DNA of 64,000 nt, taken from NCBI GenBank assembly GCA_963978895.1, contig OZ022238.1:36968270-37032269 (forward strand), given 5' to 3'. How positions within the stretch are numbered: position 1 is the stretch's first letter; each line of letters opens with the position of its first letter. The translations under genes were made by a program, and so were the position numbers. The notes under the pieces were generated by a model. It saw only the letters and a program-made list of their open reading frames with translations. It was not told the origin of the DNA and did not search any database. The stretch comes from Erpobdella octoculata (taxonomy: Eukaryota; Annelida; Clitellata; Hirudinida; Erpobdellidae). Below, piece by piece: positions 1 to 10,743 of this stretch.

Positions 1-300
1 ACCTTGAGTTGAGTAGAATTTGAACGTCCCTGGGAATTCTTTGCACTGGCTGGAATGTTTAGAAACAGTGGCTATTTTGTCATGTGCAGGTAATAGCACG
101 CAGATTCTATTTGTCTTCAATGCAGCCTAATCGTATTAGCCTCAAAATTAATGTCCAGTCGTTAATATACATTTAAAAAACATATTTTTGTCACTGTTAG
201 CATCAGATTTTAATGTAAATATAATAAAAAATAATTAAGGAGAATAATATAAATCTAGGATCACTTTTTGAAATCAAAAGTTCTCAAATAAGTAAGATAC
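1..300. other. AT-rich sequence, nothing recognised
   Basis: No open frame, RNA gene or repeat could be supported here. Confidence 0.5.
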
Positions 301-492
301 ACATCGAAAATGAATAAAGATGGTTTACTGCATATCGAGAATGAATGAAGATGGTTTACTGCATATCGAGAATGAATGAGGGTGGTTTACTGCATATCGA
401 GGATGAATGAAGATGGTTTACTGCATATCGAGAATGAATTAGGATGGTTTACTGCATATCGAAAATGAATGAGGATAGCGCAGTGCACATCG
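301..492. repeat. 31-bp minisatellite, six copies
   Basis: Six head-to-tail copies of a 31-bp unit containing GGTTTACTGCATATCGAGA. The first and last copies are the most diverged, as is usual at array edges. There is no coding frame through it. Confidence 0.9.
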
Positions 493-570
493 TAAGGTCA
501 CACTTCTAACCATCTGGGTTCACATTTCATTCATTGCAATAAATTCAATTCTTCAAAAACTACTAAAATC

Positions 571-736
571 GGTGACCCGTCAAATGGGCCTCAGACAAAA
601 GGGGGCCTTTTGTCGGGGCTCTTTTGACGGGGCCGTTTTGACGGGGTCTATTTGTCGGGGCCCACTTGTCGGGGGCCGTAATGTCGGGGCCCTTTTGTCG
701 GGGCCTTTTTGTCTTGGGCCCATTTGACGGATTACC
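571..736. mobile_element. 166-bp foldback MITE with 9-bp TSD (MULE-like)
   Basis: The element starts GGTGACCCGTCAAATGGGCC and its right end, read in reverse complement, starts GGTAATCCGTCAAATGGGCC. The inverted repeat continues for about 37 bp with mismatches. It is bounded by a perfect 9-bp direct repeat, ACTAAAATC, at 562-570 and 737-745. Its interior is made of roughly 18-bp units with the theme TTTTGTCGGGGCC. A 9-bp duplication with long inverted repeats is typical of Mutator-like elements, but no transposase is present, so the superfamily is inferred. Confidence 0.85.
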
Positions 737-797
737 ACTAAAATCAACTCTAAAAAATCATAAAAATCTTTAAAAAAAAACTTATAAGTTTACTAAC

Positions 798-1094
798 CTG
801 GATGTCTCCAACGTAACCAAGTCTCCCATCTTTCCAGGTAGACTTTCACTTTTCAACTTTCTGACCTCTTCCACTTTCCATTTACACAACTCTTTCCTTG
901 CACTCGCTCCATTGCCGTTCTCTTCTCTTTCGCTCGCTCCATCTCTTCTGGACGAGGTTGCTGCTTCGCCGTGTTTTGTGATGATCTTCATCAATCCACT
1001 TGGACTTGCACAGAACAGGAACTCACCGTTCAATTTTTCAGCAAGTGAAGCAGATGCTGTGACGTCACTACTAGTTATGTTCACCACGAAACAT
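798..1094 (-). CDS. Candidate internal exon of an unknown gene
   Basis: A stop-free minus-strand stretch of 297 bp is bounded by a plausible acceptor (CACTTTCAG at its upstream edge) and a donor (CAG/GTTAGTA). It enters with two bases of a codon outstanding and leaves in the same phase. The frame encodes about 99 residues, Ser/Ala-rich at first (near TASASLAEKLNGEF), then a charged segment (near KVEEVRKLKSESLP). It is richer in G+C than its surroundings. I do not recognise the family. It may be a downstream exon of the PH-domain gene at 4743-7538 if that gene's last exon is alternative, but no sequence evidence links them. An unbroken frame by chance remains possible. Confidence 0.35.
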
Positions 1095-1489
1095 CTGAAA
1101 GTGGCTGGAGAATATTACAAAACAACACATTAAAAATCATAGTTGACTTTCATTGACCGTTTACTGCTTTAAGCTAATCTTTAAGTGATCCCGGGGTCAA
1201 TGATGTGTATTTGGTACTTAACAATATGACTGACCGTTCTGCAAAACCACTCATCTCACCGATTACGTCGAACCTTCCCGGTAATTTGAGAGGTTGGGCT
1301 TCTCGGAGCATTACAGTGTAAAGGACATAAATATAGAAGCAATTGTAATCTTTTCAAAAACAATGAAGGTTTGCTATTAACAAAACGCTCGTTCAACAAA
1401 CTCCAAATTTGCTATGGCCTGAAATATCAACGCGATTTTCGGATTTTGTTTTGTTCCGTCAAATTATGTAATCATCGTTTTGTAAGCGT
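1095..1489. other. Unannotated spacer
   Basis: No gene or repeat recognised. The only open frames overlap the simple repeat that follows. Confidence 0.4.
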
Positions 1490-1613
1490 TTGTATGTGTA
1501 TGTGTGTGTATGTGTGTATATGTGTGTATGTGTGTGTGTATGTGTGTGTATGTGTGTGTATGTGTGTGTATGTGTGTATGTGTTTATGTGTGTATGTGTG
1601 TGTATGTGTGTGT
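1490..1613. repeat. TATGTG/TG microsatellite
   Basis: An imperfect (TGTGTA)n and (TG)n tract. The Cys/Val/Tyr-rich and His/Thr-rich open frames over it are repeat translations, not genes. Confidence 0.95.
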
Positions 1614-2076
1614 TCATTAAACATCCGTCCGTCCAAAACGCTCTTACAGATTTGTTCAACTGGTTTTTTCCTGGTCGCTATTCAAGATAACAACTTCATT
1701 ATTTAACATGGAAAAAATTTTATTTTTATTTAATTTTTACATTGAGATATATTTAAAAATTTTCATCGTAAAAGAAATAAAGTTGAATATTTCACCAGAG
1801 GCTGACTCACACACGTGCGAAGTACCAAGGTAAGTTTGAAGTTTCTTAAAAAACGTGTTCTTCATGACTCGATGTTTCATGTCACATAACATGCTATAGG
1901 CTTTTATCAAAGGTCATGTGACAAAATATGATAAATAAAAAATAAATTTTGTGTGTAATTATAATATAATAAACTAAACGTCAACATACCAACGATGTGG
2001 ACCTTTTGTTTGTTTAACGCTCGTTCGCTTTCAAGCTAAACGCGTGATTCCCGTACATTAGTACGTGTACATCATT
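1614..2076. other. Unannotated spacer
   Basis: AT-rich. No open frame or repeat family recognised. Confidence 0.4.
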
Positions 2077-2137
2077 GAGTGTGTGTGTGTGAGTGTGTGG
2101 GTGGGTGGGTAGGTGTGGGAGGTGTGGGTGGGTGGGT
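2077..2137. repeat. GT/GGTG simple repeat
   Basis: (GT)n passing into GGTGGGTGGGT units. It directly abuts the start of the dispersed repeat that follows. Confidence 0.85.
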
Positions 2138-2485
2138 AAACAAGTGAGCCGTAAAACAGGTTTTTTAACAAATCCCTTATATTTCTAAGTTTGCCGGCTT
2201 TTCATTTATTGCAACAAATTTACTTTTAAAATCACATTTTTTGGAATTTATGTATGTAAACATTCATTTAATTTTAATTGATTTGTTTTTGTTTTCAAAC
2301 ATAGATAAGTATTACTTTTTTTTAAAAAAATTTCAGAAATTTTTTAAACTTTTAGAATGGATTGTCAAGAGGAGCAAACCTATATTTCAAATTTCACCTC
2401 GATCGGATGAGGGGAAGTTAGTTAATTTTCACTTTCAAGGTTTGTAAACATTCAAGCAAGTAAGCAGACAAGCAAGCAAGCAAAG
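2138..2485 (+). repeat. Dispersed repeat family A, copy 1
   Basis: Begins AAACAAGTGAGCCGTAAAAC and ends in a run of AAGCAAGC units. The body contains CAAATTTCACCTCGATCGG, then GATGAGGGGAAGTTAGTTAA. A close copy lies at 9217-9531, a partial one at 9045-9125 and an inverted head at 9583-9667. No coding capacity or inverted termini were seen. It is likely a non-autonomous retroelement tail or a SINE-like unit, but the class is not established. Confidence 0.75.
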
Positions 2486-2580
2486 ACGGCGGTGATGTTA
2501 ATATAAGGAATTTTAAAATGACTTTATAGCAAGAAATGTTTCACTAAATTATTTACTTTCTACACTAATTTCAATTCATA

Positions 2581-2660
2581 ACTATCTGGGTTATCCGGCG
2601 TTGCACGGTTTTTTTTAATTTTCTTTCGTTGGTTTACTTTTTATCTCCGGGCGGCTGCAA
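2581..2660 (-). mobile_element. Helitron 3'-terminal fragment
   Basis: Read on the minus strand the end is GTGCAACGCCGGATAACCC followed by AGATAG. This matches the terminal hairpin and near-CTAG end of the Helitron copies at 21785-21876 and 60289-60660. The stem has decayed and only the terminus is recognisable. Confidence 0.55.
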
Positions 2661-3101
2661 CCCACTCCACGCCACTGAGGCTTTTCTTTCTCCCATCTCT
2701 CTTTCTTTTTTTCACCTCTCCACCCGTTAATTGTTTTTGGGGAGGTTGTGGCATGGAGGTATAGCTCAAAGAGTAAATGTCCATAGGTTATTTTTTAATT
2801 TTTAAAAGTTTCTTTAAATTTGTTTATGATCAACACTCAACTACAGAGCCCAGCTCGGTGGCACCCCGACACAAAACTGAATTAATTCTTTTTTTTTGTT
2901 TTCCTCGTGCCCCACCTGATTTGTAAAGTCTGTCCGACCGTCATGTCACATGTTCAGAGACAAAGCTAGTGGACTCCGGTTCAAACTGGGTTTCGCCGCA
3001 ACAACCCACAATAATTTCTTCACCAGCAACACGCTGGTCCAAAACCGGGTCTACCACTGCCTCCATCACTTTTGTGACCAGACCCTCAACAGCCTTTCCA
3101 C
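2661..3101. other. Spacer left of the foldback element
   Basis: Pyrimidine-rich sequence, then about 160 bp of higher G+C (2941-3110). A short minus-strand frame runs through that part, but frame and splice evidence for a gene are missing. Confidence 0.35.
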
Positions 3102-3110
3102 CAGAGGATC

Positions 3111-4690
3111 GGTATCCTATCAAAAGAGCGAAAACATAAGGGCGAAAACAAAAGGGCGAACATAAAGGGGCGAAACTAAAAAGGGCGAATGCTAAAAAGA
3201 GCGCACGATAATAAAAGCGAAAATGAAAAGGGCGAAACTAAAAAGAGCGCACAATAAAAAAGGCGAACGTCAAAAAAGCGAAAACATGAAATGTTATAAT
3301 TTATAATTTTACCCACACTCTCTCTCTTTCTCTTTCTCCCTAGTGAAACGCATGGTACTTTATTTTTTGTTCCTCTCTCTTTTTTTTCTCTCACTATCTA
3401 TCTTGCTCGCCCTTTGTCCTTAGTAAAATGCATGTTTTTTTTCATTCTTTCTTTTTAAAGTTTCTCTCGTTAAAATTTTTTATCTATTGTTTTTTTTTTG
3501 TTTTTTTGTCTCTATTTCCTTTCTTTTTTTAATTGTGTTTTTTTTCTCTCCTTTTTCCTAAATGATGATGATATTGTGGCGGGGGTGTTTTAAATGTTTA
3601 GTAAATATTATAACAGTTAATCGTCTCCTTCTTTTTTTTTCTTTTTCTCTCTCTTACCCTCTCTCTTTCTCTCTCATAGCTTCCCATAAAGATTCACTCA
3701 TGTGAATGTTGCGAACACATTAAAAACACATTAATGCCAGATGCCAATGTCACGGTTTAAAAACTTCCTACTTAACTATAGTTCAAACTTGAATTTATAG
3801 ATAAGTATTTTTGGTACCAAATTGGTTATAGGAAAATTTGCTCATGTAAAAACCTATTTAACTCTACAGCTTCTGTACAAAAGTGATGCACAAATTATAC
3901 CCAGCAGTGGAGAGTTATAAACCAAGCAAAATAGTATTATAAATTACATTGTTAAATTAAATTCTAATTATACGATAATGGGTTGAAATAACTTTGGACA
4001 TTTTAACTAGAAACAATACATAGCGCTAACAATTAAAAAAAGAAAAGCAAATAAAATACACGTTTTATCACTGTTCTGTTGATCATGGAACCGAGAAAAT
4101 GATAGAGAAAACTTTATTTGTTTGTGTGCGTGCCTGAATAAAAAAATGGTAAAAGAGAGGCTTAATTCGTGCGCGCGTGCGTGTGTGTGTGTGATAGAAT
4201 GGCGAGTATCTCAAATGGCTAAATCTAAAATTACTAACGGGGTTGCTCGGAGTTTTCAGAGGTTTTCCCTTCATTTTTTTCTCACCTTTTCCCTCCCTCT
4301 GTTTCTTTTCCTTTTTTATTTGTTTTCCCGTTTTCGCACACACGGCCGCTGAATGCCCCGCTGCCACTCACTCTCCCGTTCCGGCTCACACTCTCACTCG
4401 CTTGCCCAATCCCACTCGCTCTTCCGCTGCTGCTTCATTTTTTTCTAATTTTTCTTTGGCCATAAAACTTTAAATAGATTTTTTAAAAATTGCTTTAAAC
4501 ATAGATAATACAAACTTATTTTTGCCGTTGTAATGTTCGCTTTTTATTGTTCGCCTTTTTTAGTTTCGCCCTTTTCATTTTCGCTCTTATTATCGTGCGC
4601 TCTTTTTAGCATTCGCCCTTTTTAGTTTTGCTCTTTTGTGTTTGCCCTTTTAATTTCGCCCTTATGTTTTTGCCTTTTTGATAGTAAACC
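3111..4690. mobile_element. 1.58-kb foldback element with 9-bp TSD (MULE-like)
   Basis: The left end GGTATCCTATCAAAAGAGCG and the reverse-complemented right end GGTTTACTATCAAAAAGGC open inverted repeats of about 170 bp (3111-3290 and 4535-4690). Each arm is built of 14-18-bp units such as AAAAGGGCGAAAACAT. A perfect 9-bp duplication, CAGAGGATC, flanks it at 3102-3110 and 4691-4699. The interior has no transposase. It contains CT-rich low complexity and, at about 4228-4480, a degraded minus-strand Helitron fragment whose end reads GAGCAACCCCGTTAGT. The end motif and duplication length match the small element at 571-736, so I infer one family. Confidence 0.85.
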
Positions 4691-4742
4691 CAGAGGATCA
4701 TGTGTTTGCTGTTCACAGGTAGCATCGCCGTACCAGCCGGTG

Positions 4743-7538
4743 CTATTCTGTCTTCAGGGCAAACAAAATCACTAAGAAATATTTTTCTATAATATCATCA
4801 TCTTCAGGCCCATAGATTTCATTCACCAAATTAGTTTTCCAGAGCTCTTTCATCAATATAAAACTCATACTCAACATCTTCAGGCCCATAGCGTTACTCC
4901 CTAACGCCACTAGGGAGCATTCTCTAAGTTCGTCCTTTTTACCTTTATCACTTAGGTTTCGTTTTTCCAGTTCATCTCGTAGCTCAAACACCAAGAGATC
5001 ATCCAATGCCTTCAAAACCAATCTTTTAAATCCCAATTCTGATACATTTGATTAATTACGATATCGCCAATCGTATAACGGGATTTTGGAATGGTTTTGT
5101 AATCATTGATAAAAATGTATCATTATATAAAGTTAAAATTAAAAAATACATTTGATTAATTTTTAGCTATTCTCACCTGTTGGCAATGGTCTTGGGCAAA
5201 TGGAAATATTTTTTGGTTCTGGTAATGGAGGAATTTGCTGATCAGTAGATTGTTGGAACTGTCCGTTTTTGGATGCCTTGTCTGCTAGAAGTTTGATGGC
5301 CATCATCCACTCCCTCATTTCAAGATCAGATTTTGCTCCGAGGATCAAAGGAGGCTTATCATCTCTAGCAATTTATAACAAGTCGATAAAGACAAAAGAA
5401 CCTCAATAAAAACTCAAGCGATATTTAGTTTTTTAAATATAGTATTGCCATAAAAAGCAAACAATTTTTTAACTCCTACATAATTAGATCTAAGATATTT
5501 CAATTTTTAAATTCCGATCGTTTAAATAGCATTCGTTATGACAGAGTACTGTTTAGATAAAAAAAAATATTGCAAATTTGATGAAGTATGAGTCATGTAA
5601 CTCGTCGAACTAAATTGAAGCAGCATTTTGTTTCTTTTGTTTTGAAACAATAAAAAGTATTTATTTAAAAATGAAGTGATGGATTTGTTTTATATTTTTT
5701 TCAAACAACCTATAAAGTAAAAAAAATCGAGCATCGATATAATAAAAATAAATCGTCATCATAAAATAGCATTGATATCATTGAATGACCACGATACAAC
5801 AAAATGACATTTTTATAACAAAAGAACAATGAAATTATACATGACATTGACGTCATAATACTACACTGATTTAAAAATGACATTTATTACTATGCCTGAA
5901 AACCCACATAAATAAATAAATTGATTCAATTTAGTTTATTCAATCAAGTGACACTGATCTCATAAAATCACACACAAAAATAAGATCAAAATGACAAATG
6001 CTAACTGTGAAAATTATTTAAAAAGTAATTTAGAGCAAAATTTATTTAAATTTGCGTGAGCTCTTGGCGATTGTAAGAAGTTTTTTTAAATCTTGTAAAG
6101 TTATACTTTGGAAAATTAAAACGCTCTTAAAACTGGAAAAAATAAAACATAAAACTTATAATATATTATACTTAAAATACGTTTATAACCAGTTATTGGT
6201 GGTTTTTTCTAAATTCAATTTTGCTCAAAGCAAAACAGCGTTATTTCAGCCTGCGATTTTAAATAGCCGAAGTGCATGTTCATTTTTTTTTATAATAGTT
6301 TATAATCCTTTACACTAAGTGTTTTAAGACTCTAATGGCTGTATGTAGGAAGCACTTAAGTACTTCCTGTCGTGGATCAGAATTTGATTTTTTTTACTTT
6401 TCCCTCCTCCTTCCTCCAGGCTTGGGACTGGCTCGCCATTAGTGAGGCGGAGTTAAGTGCATGTTCAGCATAACTACATATTTAAATAAAAGTATTCGAC
6501 AAATGAATAATAATATATTTGAGGTTAAACGGAATGATAGTTTAGCTCTCTAGAACAAATTAGCTCCGATGAGCTGAATCATTGCACTTGCGCTCCAGCT
6601 ACATAAAAGGCCAGCATCGCTATCTACGGCTCTTGCGACAATAATGACCATTAAATAATCAATTAGAATAACAACACAAGTTACTTACCTGTGTACAGTA
6701 AAAGCATACGGGAAACTTCGTGAGGTTGTGTAAGCATCAACATGTGTGACATTTTTAAGGTTGACGAATCGTTCATCAAGGGGGTCGGCGCATTTTTTTG
6801 CAAGGGGGCGATCGTTGGACTGTGGCGTTGAATGAGATTGTTTGAGCAGCTTGTGAGATTTTGAAGAATTATTTGAGCCACTATCGTATGGCTCAACGGG
6901 ATGAATTTCCAGGGTTGTTTCACCCACTCCTTCCTCTTGGGTCCAAGTGTCTCTTAGGACCAAATATCTAGCATGCCAACTCTTTGTAAATATAAGTAAT
7001 AGTAATAAATAAATAAATTTGTTGTGAAAATTAAAAATATATTATCAGACAGTCTTTTAAATAACTTTCCAGATATATTTTCTGTTTTACTCAAGTTTAA
7101 TCCAGGCTTCAATGACAGTAGTCAAACCAAGACAATTCAACTATTAAACTTAAGTTCTGATTACTAATTTTAAAATAGATGATTGAAATCTGCTATTTAA
7201 ATTAAAAAAATTTTATTCAAATTTTTCACTTTATGTGGATGATGTTAAATATGAACAGCAGTAGCATGTTTGCTGTTTCATATTGCCCCCTTAAACACAG
7301 GTACTTTTTTAAAAGTTTGATTATCTTAATCAAATAATGTGCCAATGTAAATATCCATAAATTGATTTTTAATATTAAACATAGGAAACGCCAAACCTTA
7401 AATTTTAACTTAAACAAATGAAGCGCTGCAGCATTCTTGACATGTAGACAGCCTTTCTTAACCACATCCGTTCTACGCCATATCGAGGAAGAAGATCCTG
7501 AGAGTGGACTGTCGTGTTGCTCATCTGCACTCGAATAA
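4743..7538 (-). CDS. PH-domain protein with SAP-like C-terminal exon, partial gene
   Basis: Four exons keep one frame on the minus strand: 7410-7538, 6689-6967, 5177-5364 and 4743-5038 (stop TAG). Together they give 297 visible residues and the 5' part is missing. Exons 1-3 form a PH domain, usually a phosphoinositide- or protein-binding module. It opens VVKKGCLHVKNAAAL, followed by HLFKYLVLRD as the first strands. A Ser/Gln-rich loop of about 60 residues interrupts it, then come SFPYAFTVH and the closing helix EMREWMMAIKLLAD. Exon 4 carries ALDDLLVFELRDELEKRNLS plus GKKDEL, which resembles a SAP DNA-binding motif, then about 50 unrecognised residues. Donors are GTTAAA (weak), GTAAGT and GTGAGA. 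Intron 2 holds a family-B repeat. The PH call is firm. The SAP exon rests on phase agreement and motif only. The orthologue was not identified. Confidence 0.65.
6305..6475 (-). repeat. Family-B repeat (retro-ORF tail), inside PH-gene intron
   Basis: The minus strand matches the 3' half of the open frame at 30495-30707, including its stop codon and the bases just beyond. Shared landmarks are CCACGACAGGAAGTACTTA and CTTCCTACATACAGCCA. The frame is broken here. A third copy lies at 8110-8235. Confidence 0.75.
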
Positions 7539-8109
7539 CTGCAATGATAAGAATTCTATATGTACAGCAGATTTTTATAATTGTAAAATATTTCATAGCA
7601 TTAAATTTCATTCCAGCTTAAAGCGAGTTTGAAATTTATCACGAAAACAAAACAGAAGACGTTAGTGAAAACTCAATAAATTGATGGCTTATTTTCTCCT
7701 TATACAAACCATTCTATAAAAATATTTAGAAAATTCAAAACTATTTTGACTGCTAAATTCTAATTCAAAGCTGTTTAAAATCAAATCATGATGGTAACAA
7801 ATATAATTCAATTTACTGTTAATCAAGTGCGTAGGATGGTAGAAAACATTGTGTAATACTTAATTTTTCAAAAATATTGTTTAATGAGGCAACAAATAAT
7901 TCTTATACTGAAGGCTTAATTAGTTTAGCATTTATTGCAAGAAGAGCTAACAAAATCTATTAAATAGACGTGGCCTTGCAGATATGGCAATGGTGAGATT
8001 AATTTCAATCAATCTTTTTCATTATGCTGTTACATTATGGTAAAAGAAACCTATTCATTGAAATACTAAAATATAACACTATAAGCAGCTCTTCACACTA
8101 TCTCTGATA
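7539..8109. other. Spacer upstream of the visible PH-gene exons
   Basis: AT-rich. Any upstream exon of the PH gene would have to end with two codon bases outstanding; none could be picked out with confidence. Confidence 0.35.
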
Positions 8110-8235
8110 TATTTTTTATACCAGGTGTTTTAAGACATATATGGCTGTATGTAGGAAATACCTAAGTACTTCCTGTTGTAGATCATATTTGATCTTTTTT
8201 TAACTGTCCCTCCTCCTTTATCCAAGCTTGGATTT
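8110..8235 (-). repeat. Family-B repeat, third copy
   Basis: Same segment as 6305-6475 and same orientation, more decayed, with GGCTGTATGTAGGAAATACC in place of the more conserved GAAGCAC form. Confidence 0.7.
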
Positions 8236-8673
8236 TCTAAACCATAATACTCGACTGAATTATAATGCCATGTGGCAAATAACGGACGTACCAATAACCA
8301 ATTTAGAATGTAAAATATCACAACAATTATCTGAAAAATGAAAGTTAGCATGAGTAGACATAAAAATCACCAATGTACACAAACGCATCCATTTTAAAGA
8401 GCACTGGCGCGTTCGGAATATTTGCAAAGAAGAGAAGGAGTTAAAGACCATATATATTTTTAATTATGCATTTCATTTCTGTTTCTTCTTATAGCTGATA
8501 AATATTGTCAGCAATTTGAAATGTTTATTTAAAGTGGCTCTATGTATCGAACGAAACTTCAGAGCCACTGACTATGAAAGCAATGTTAGTGAGATTTATA
8601 AAAGAGAAAAGTCTTGAGCAAATTGTGGAACTCCGTCTCAGAAGCTGCTGCTTTTATCGTAGACGGAAGGCTG

Positions 8674-8930
8674 TTACAAATCTGGGACCCGATTATGCTG
8701 AAACCTCTGTCCTGTCACCAAGCGTCCTGCACCGAGAGGCTGGTACCAAAAAATCTTTGCGGATGATGATTTCAGTCTCTGGCGTCCCTGAATGGCGCTG
8801 ATTAGCTGTATACATCGGATCAGGTACGACGGGCATTTTCCTTGCATGCACTTAAACACGGGCAGCGCAACTCTAAACTCTATCCTTTCCTAAAAGCGGA
8901 ACCAGTGGAGTTCTTGAAGAAAAGGAATTG
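8674..8930 (-). pseudogene. LINE reverse-transcriptase C-terminal remnant
   Basis: The minus-strand frame reads LQELHWFRF, then RIEFRVALPVFKCMQGKCPS and YLIRCIQLI. This matches the segment after the catalytic domain of L2/jockey-type LINE reverse transcriptases (usual form: LHWLPV..RI.FK...L.YK...G.AP.YL). It ends LGAGRLVTGQRFQHNRVPDL and has at least one in-frame stop. It is a short 5'-truncated fossil, unlinked to neighbouring genes. Confidence 0.75.
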
Positions 8931-9044
8931 CAAGATCATACTTCTTAACTATTGAAGATTATTTTGGCGACGGTGTTCATGATGGACTGGATCCGGGACA
9001 GATGCTTTTTGAAAAACCAGCGAAAGTGGAAATGCCATAATCAA

Positions 9045-9125
9045 TCCTGGCATATTTCAGCTCAATTGGATGACGGTAAGTTAATCAATTTTAACTTTCA
9101 AGGTTTGCAAACATTTAAGCAACAA
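9045..9125 (+). repeat. Dispersed repeat family A, partial copy
   Basis: Contains CATATTTCAGCTCAATTGG, a GATGACGG step and TTTCAAGGTTTGCAAACATT, as in the full copies. Confidence 0.65.
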
Positions 9126-9150
9126 GAAGTCAGACACAATTGTATCAATG

Positions 9151-9151
<1 letters not shown>

Positions 9152-9214
<63 letters not shown>
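9152..9214. repeat. (TA)n microsatellite
   Basis: An uninterrupted TA tract of about 62 bp. Ile/Tyr open frames over it are artefacts. Confidence 0.98.
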
Positions 9215-9216
<2 letters not shown>

Positions 9217-9217
<1 letters not shown>

Positions 9218-9531
9218 AAAACAAGTAAGCCATAGAAACCAGGTTTCTTAACAAATTCCTTAAATTTCTGAATTTATCCGTACACAATTTTTTTTCTTCA
9301 TGAAATTTTTTTGGAATTTAGATATTTAAACATTAATTTAATTGTATTTGATTTGTTTTAAAATATCGATAATTATTATTTTTATTTAATTTTTTTTCAA
9401 AAAATTGCCATAAAGAGCAACCCTATATTTCAAATTTCAGCTCGATTGGATGACGGGAAGTTAGTTAATTTTCACTTTCAAGGTTCGCAAACATTCAAGC
9501 AAGCAAACAAGTATCAATTAAGCAAGACCGG
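9217..9531 (+). repeat. Dispersed repeat family A, copy 2
   Basis: Starts AAAACAAGTAAGCCATAG and carries CAAATTTCAGCTCGATTGG, then GACGGGAAGTTAGTTAATTT. It ends in AAGCAAGC-type units. It is colinear with 2138-2485. Confidence 0.75.
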
Positions 9532-9582
9532 CAATGAATTTCTCTTATATTAAATAAGAAATTTTAAAATGTCGTTTTTTTT

Positions 9583-9667
9583 TAAATTGCAATAAATGAA
9601 AAGCCAGCAAATCCTCAAAATATAAGGAATTTGTGAAAAAAACCTCGTTTTTTACGGCTTACTTGTT
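9583..9667 (-). repeat. Dispersed repeat family A, inverted head fragment
   Basis: In reverse complement it reads ACAAGTAAGCCGTAAAAAAC, then TTTTCACAAATTCCTTATAT. This matches the first 85 bp of the family, so head-facing copies bracket the locus. Confidence 0.65.
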
Positions 9668-10218
9668 ATTATAGCTGTCGCTTAAAAACCTAAAATGTTA
9701 AAAACTTGAAAGCTGGTAGCTATATTCTTTTTTAAAATGAAGTCACACGTATCATTGTTTTTTTATTGTTACTGATAATTTGCTTAAAGTTGGCCAAAAA
9801 TGTTGTGTGAGAATTGCTTTTGAAAATTGATAACGTAGAATAAGAATATTCAGAATTTAAAAACAAAATCATCAACTTTTTAGACTTAGGCACAGTTGTT
9901 AATTCTATGTCAGAAATATGATATTTTAGGTTATAGAAAACGTGTCATATATTTTCGGCTAGTTTGTAAATTATTGCACAATAATTACTGCATATAGTTT
10001 TCCAGTCTGATTGATTCCCCATTATTTTAAAATTTACATGATTTTATCAGACGGAATGAAATTAAAATTATAAAGTCTGCTTTTTGTAATAATAATAAAT
10101 ATTATTAAATAAGTTTTTAGTATGTGTCAGTGGCTATGTCTTCTAAACATATAATTGTTTATATCGATTATTATTATTTTTAAACAGTTGAACAGATATA
10201 ATTTGAAAAGAGATCAAA

Positions 10219-10227
<9 letters not shown>
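9668..10227. other. AT-rich spacer
   Basis: No gene, inverted repeat or dispersed repeat recognised. Confidence 0.4.
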
Positions 10228-10285
<58 letters not shown>

Positions 10286-10743
10286 GAATGTTTGTATGTA
10301 TGTATGTATGTATGTATGTCCTTTATGCATTTTTCACCATTCATCCGATCGTAATGAAATTTTCACACAACCTTGAAAGTCAATAGAGGAAGGTTTCTGT
10401 GCGAAAAAATTGAGATCGTCACAAAGCGAGCGGGAGTTGTGACGGGAGAGCAAGCGGAAACGGGAACGGAAAAGCGAGCGGGAGCGGGAACTGGAGAATG
10501 AATGTGAACGGGAATGGGAGAGCAAGCGGGAACGGAAGAGCGAGCGGGAAAGAGAAAAGAAACGAAAGAGCGAGAAGAGGAACAGGAGAGCGAGCTGGAG
10601 CGGGAAAGAGAAAAGAAACGAAACGAAAGAGCGAGAAGAGGAACAGGAGAGCGAGCTGGAGCGGGAAAGCAAGCGAGAAGGAAACGGGAGCAAAAGAAAA
10701 AACGATAAGAAAACCACTCAAAACCCCGAGCAACGCCGGCTAA

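Noticed and set aside
301..492. Regular 31-bp repeats considered as a CRISPR array
   Set aside because: Units are contiguous without unique spacers, and the window is clearly eukaryotic.
2941..3165. Frames on both strands left of the foldback element
   Set aside because: The minus frame is stopped by TGA once the element is removed, and no homology is apparent.
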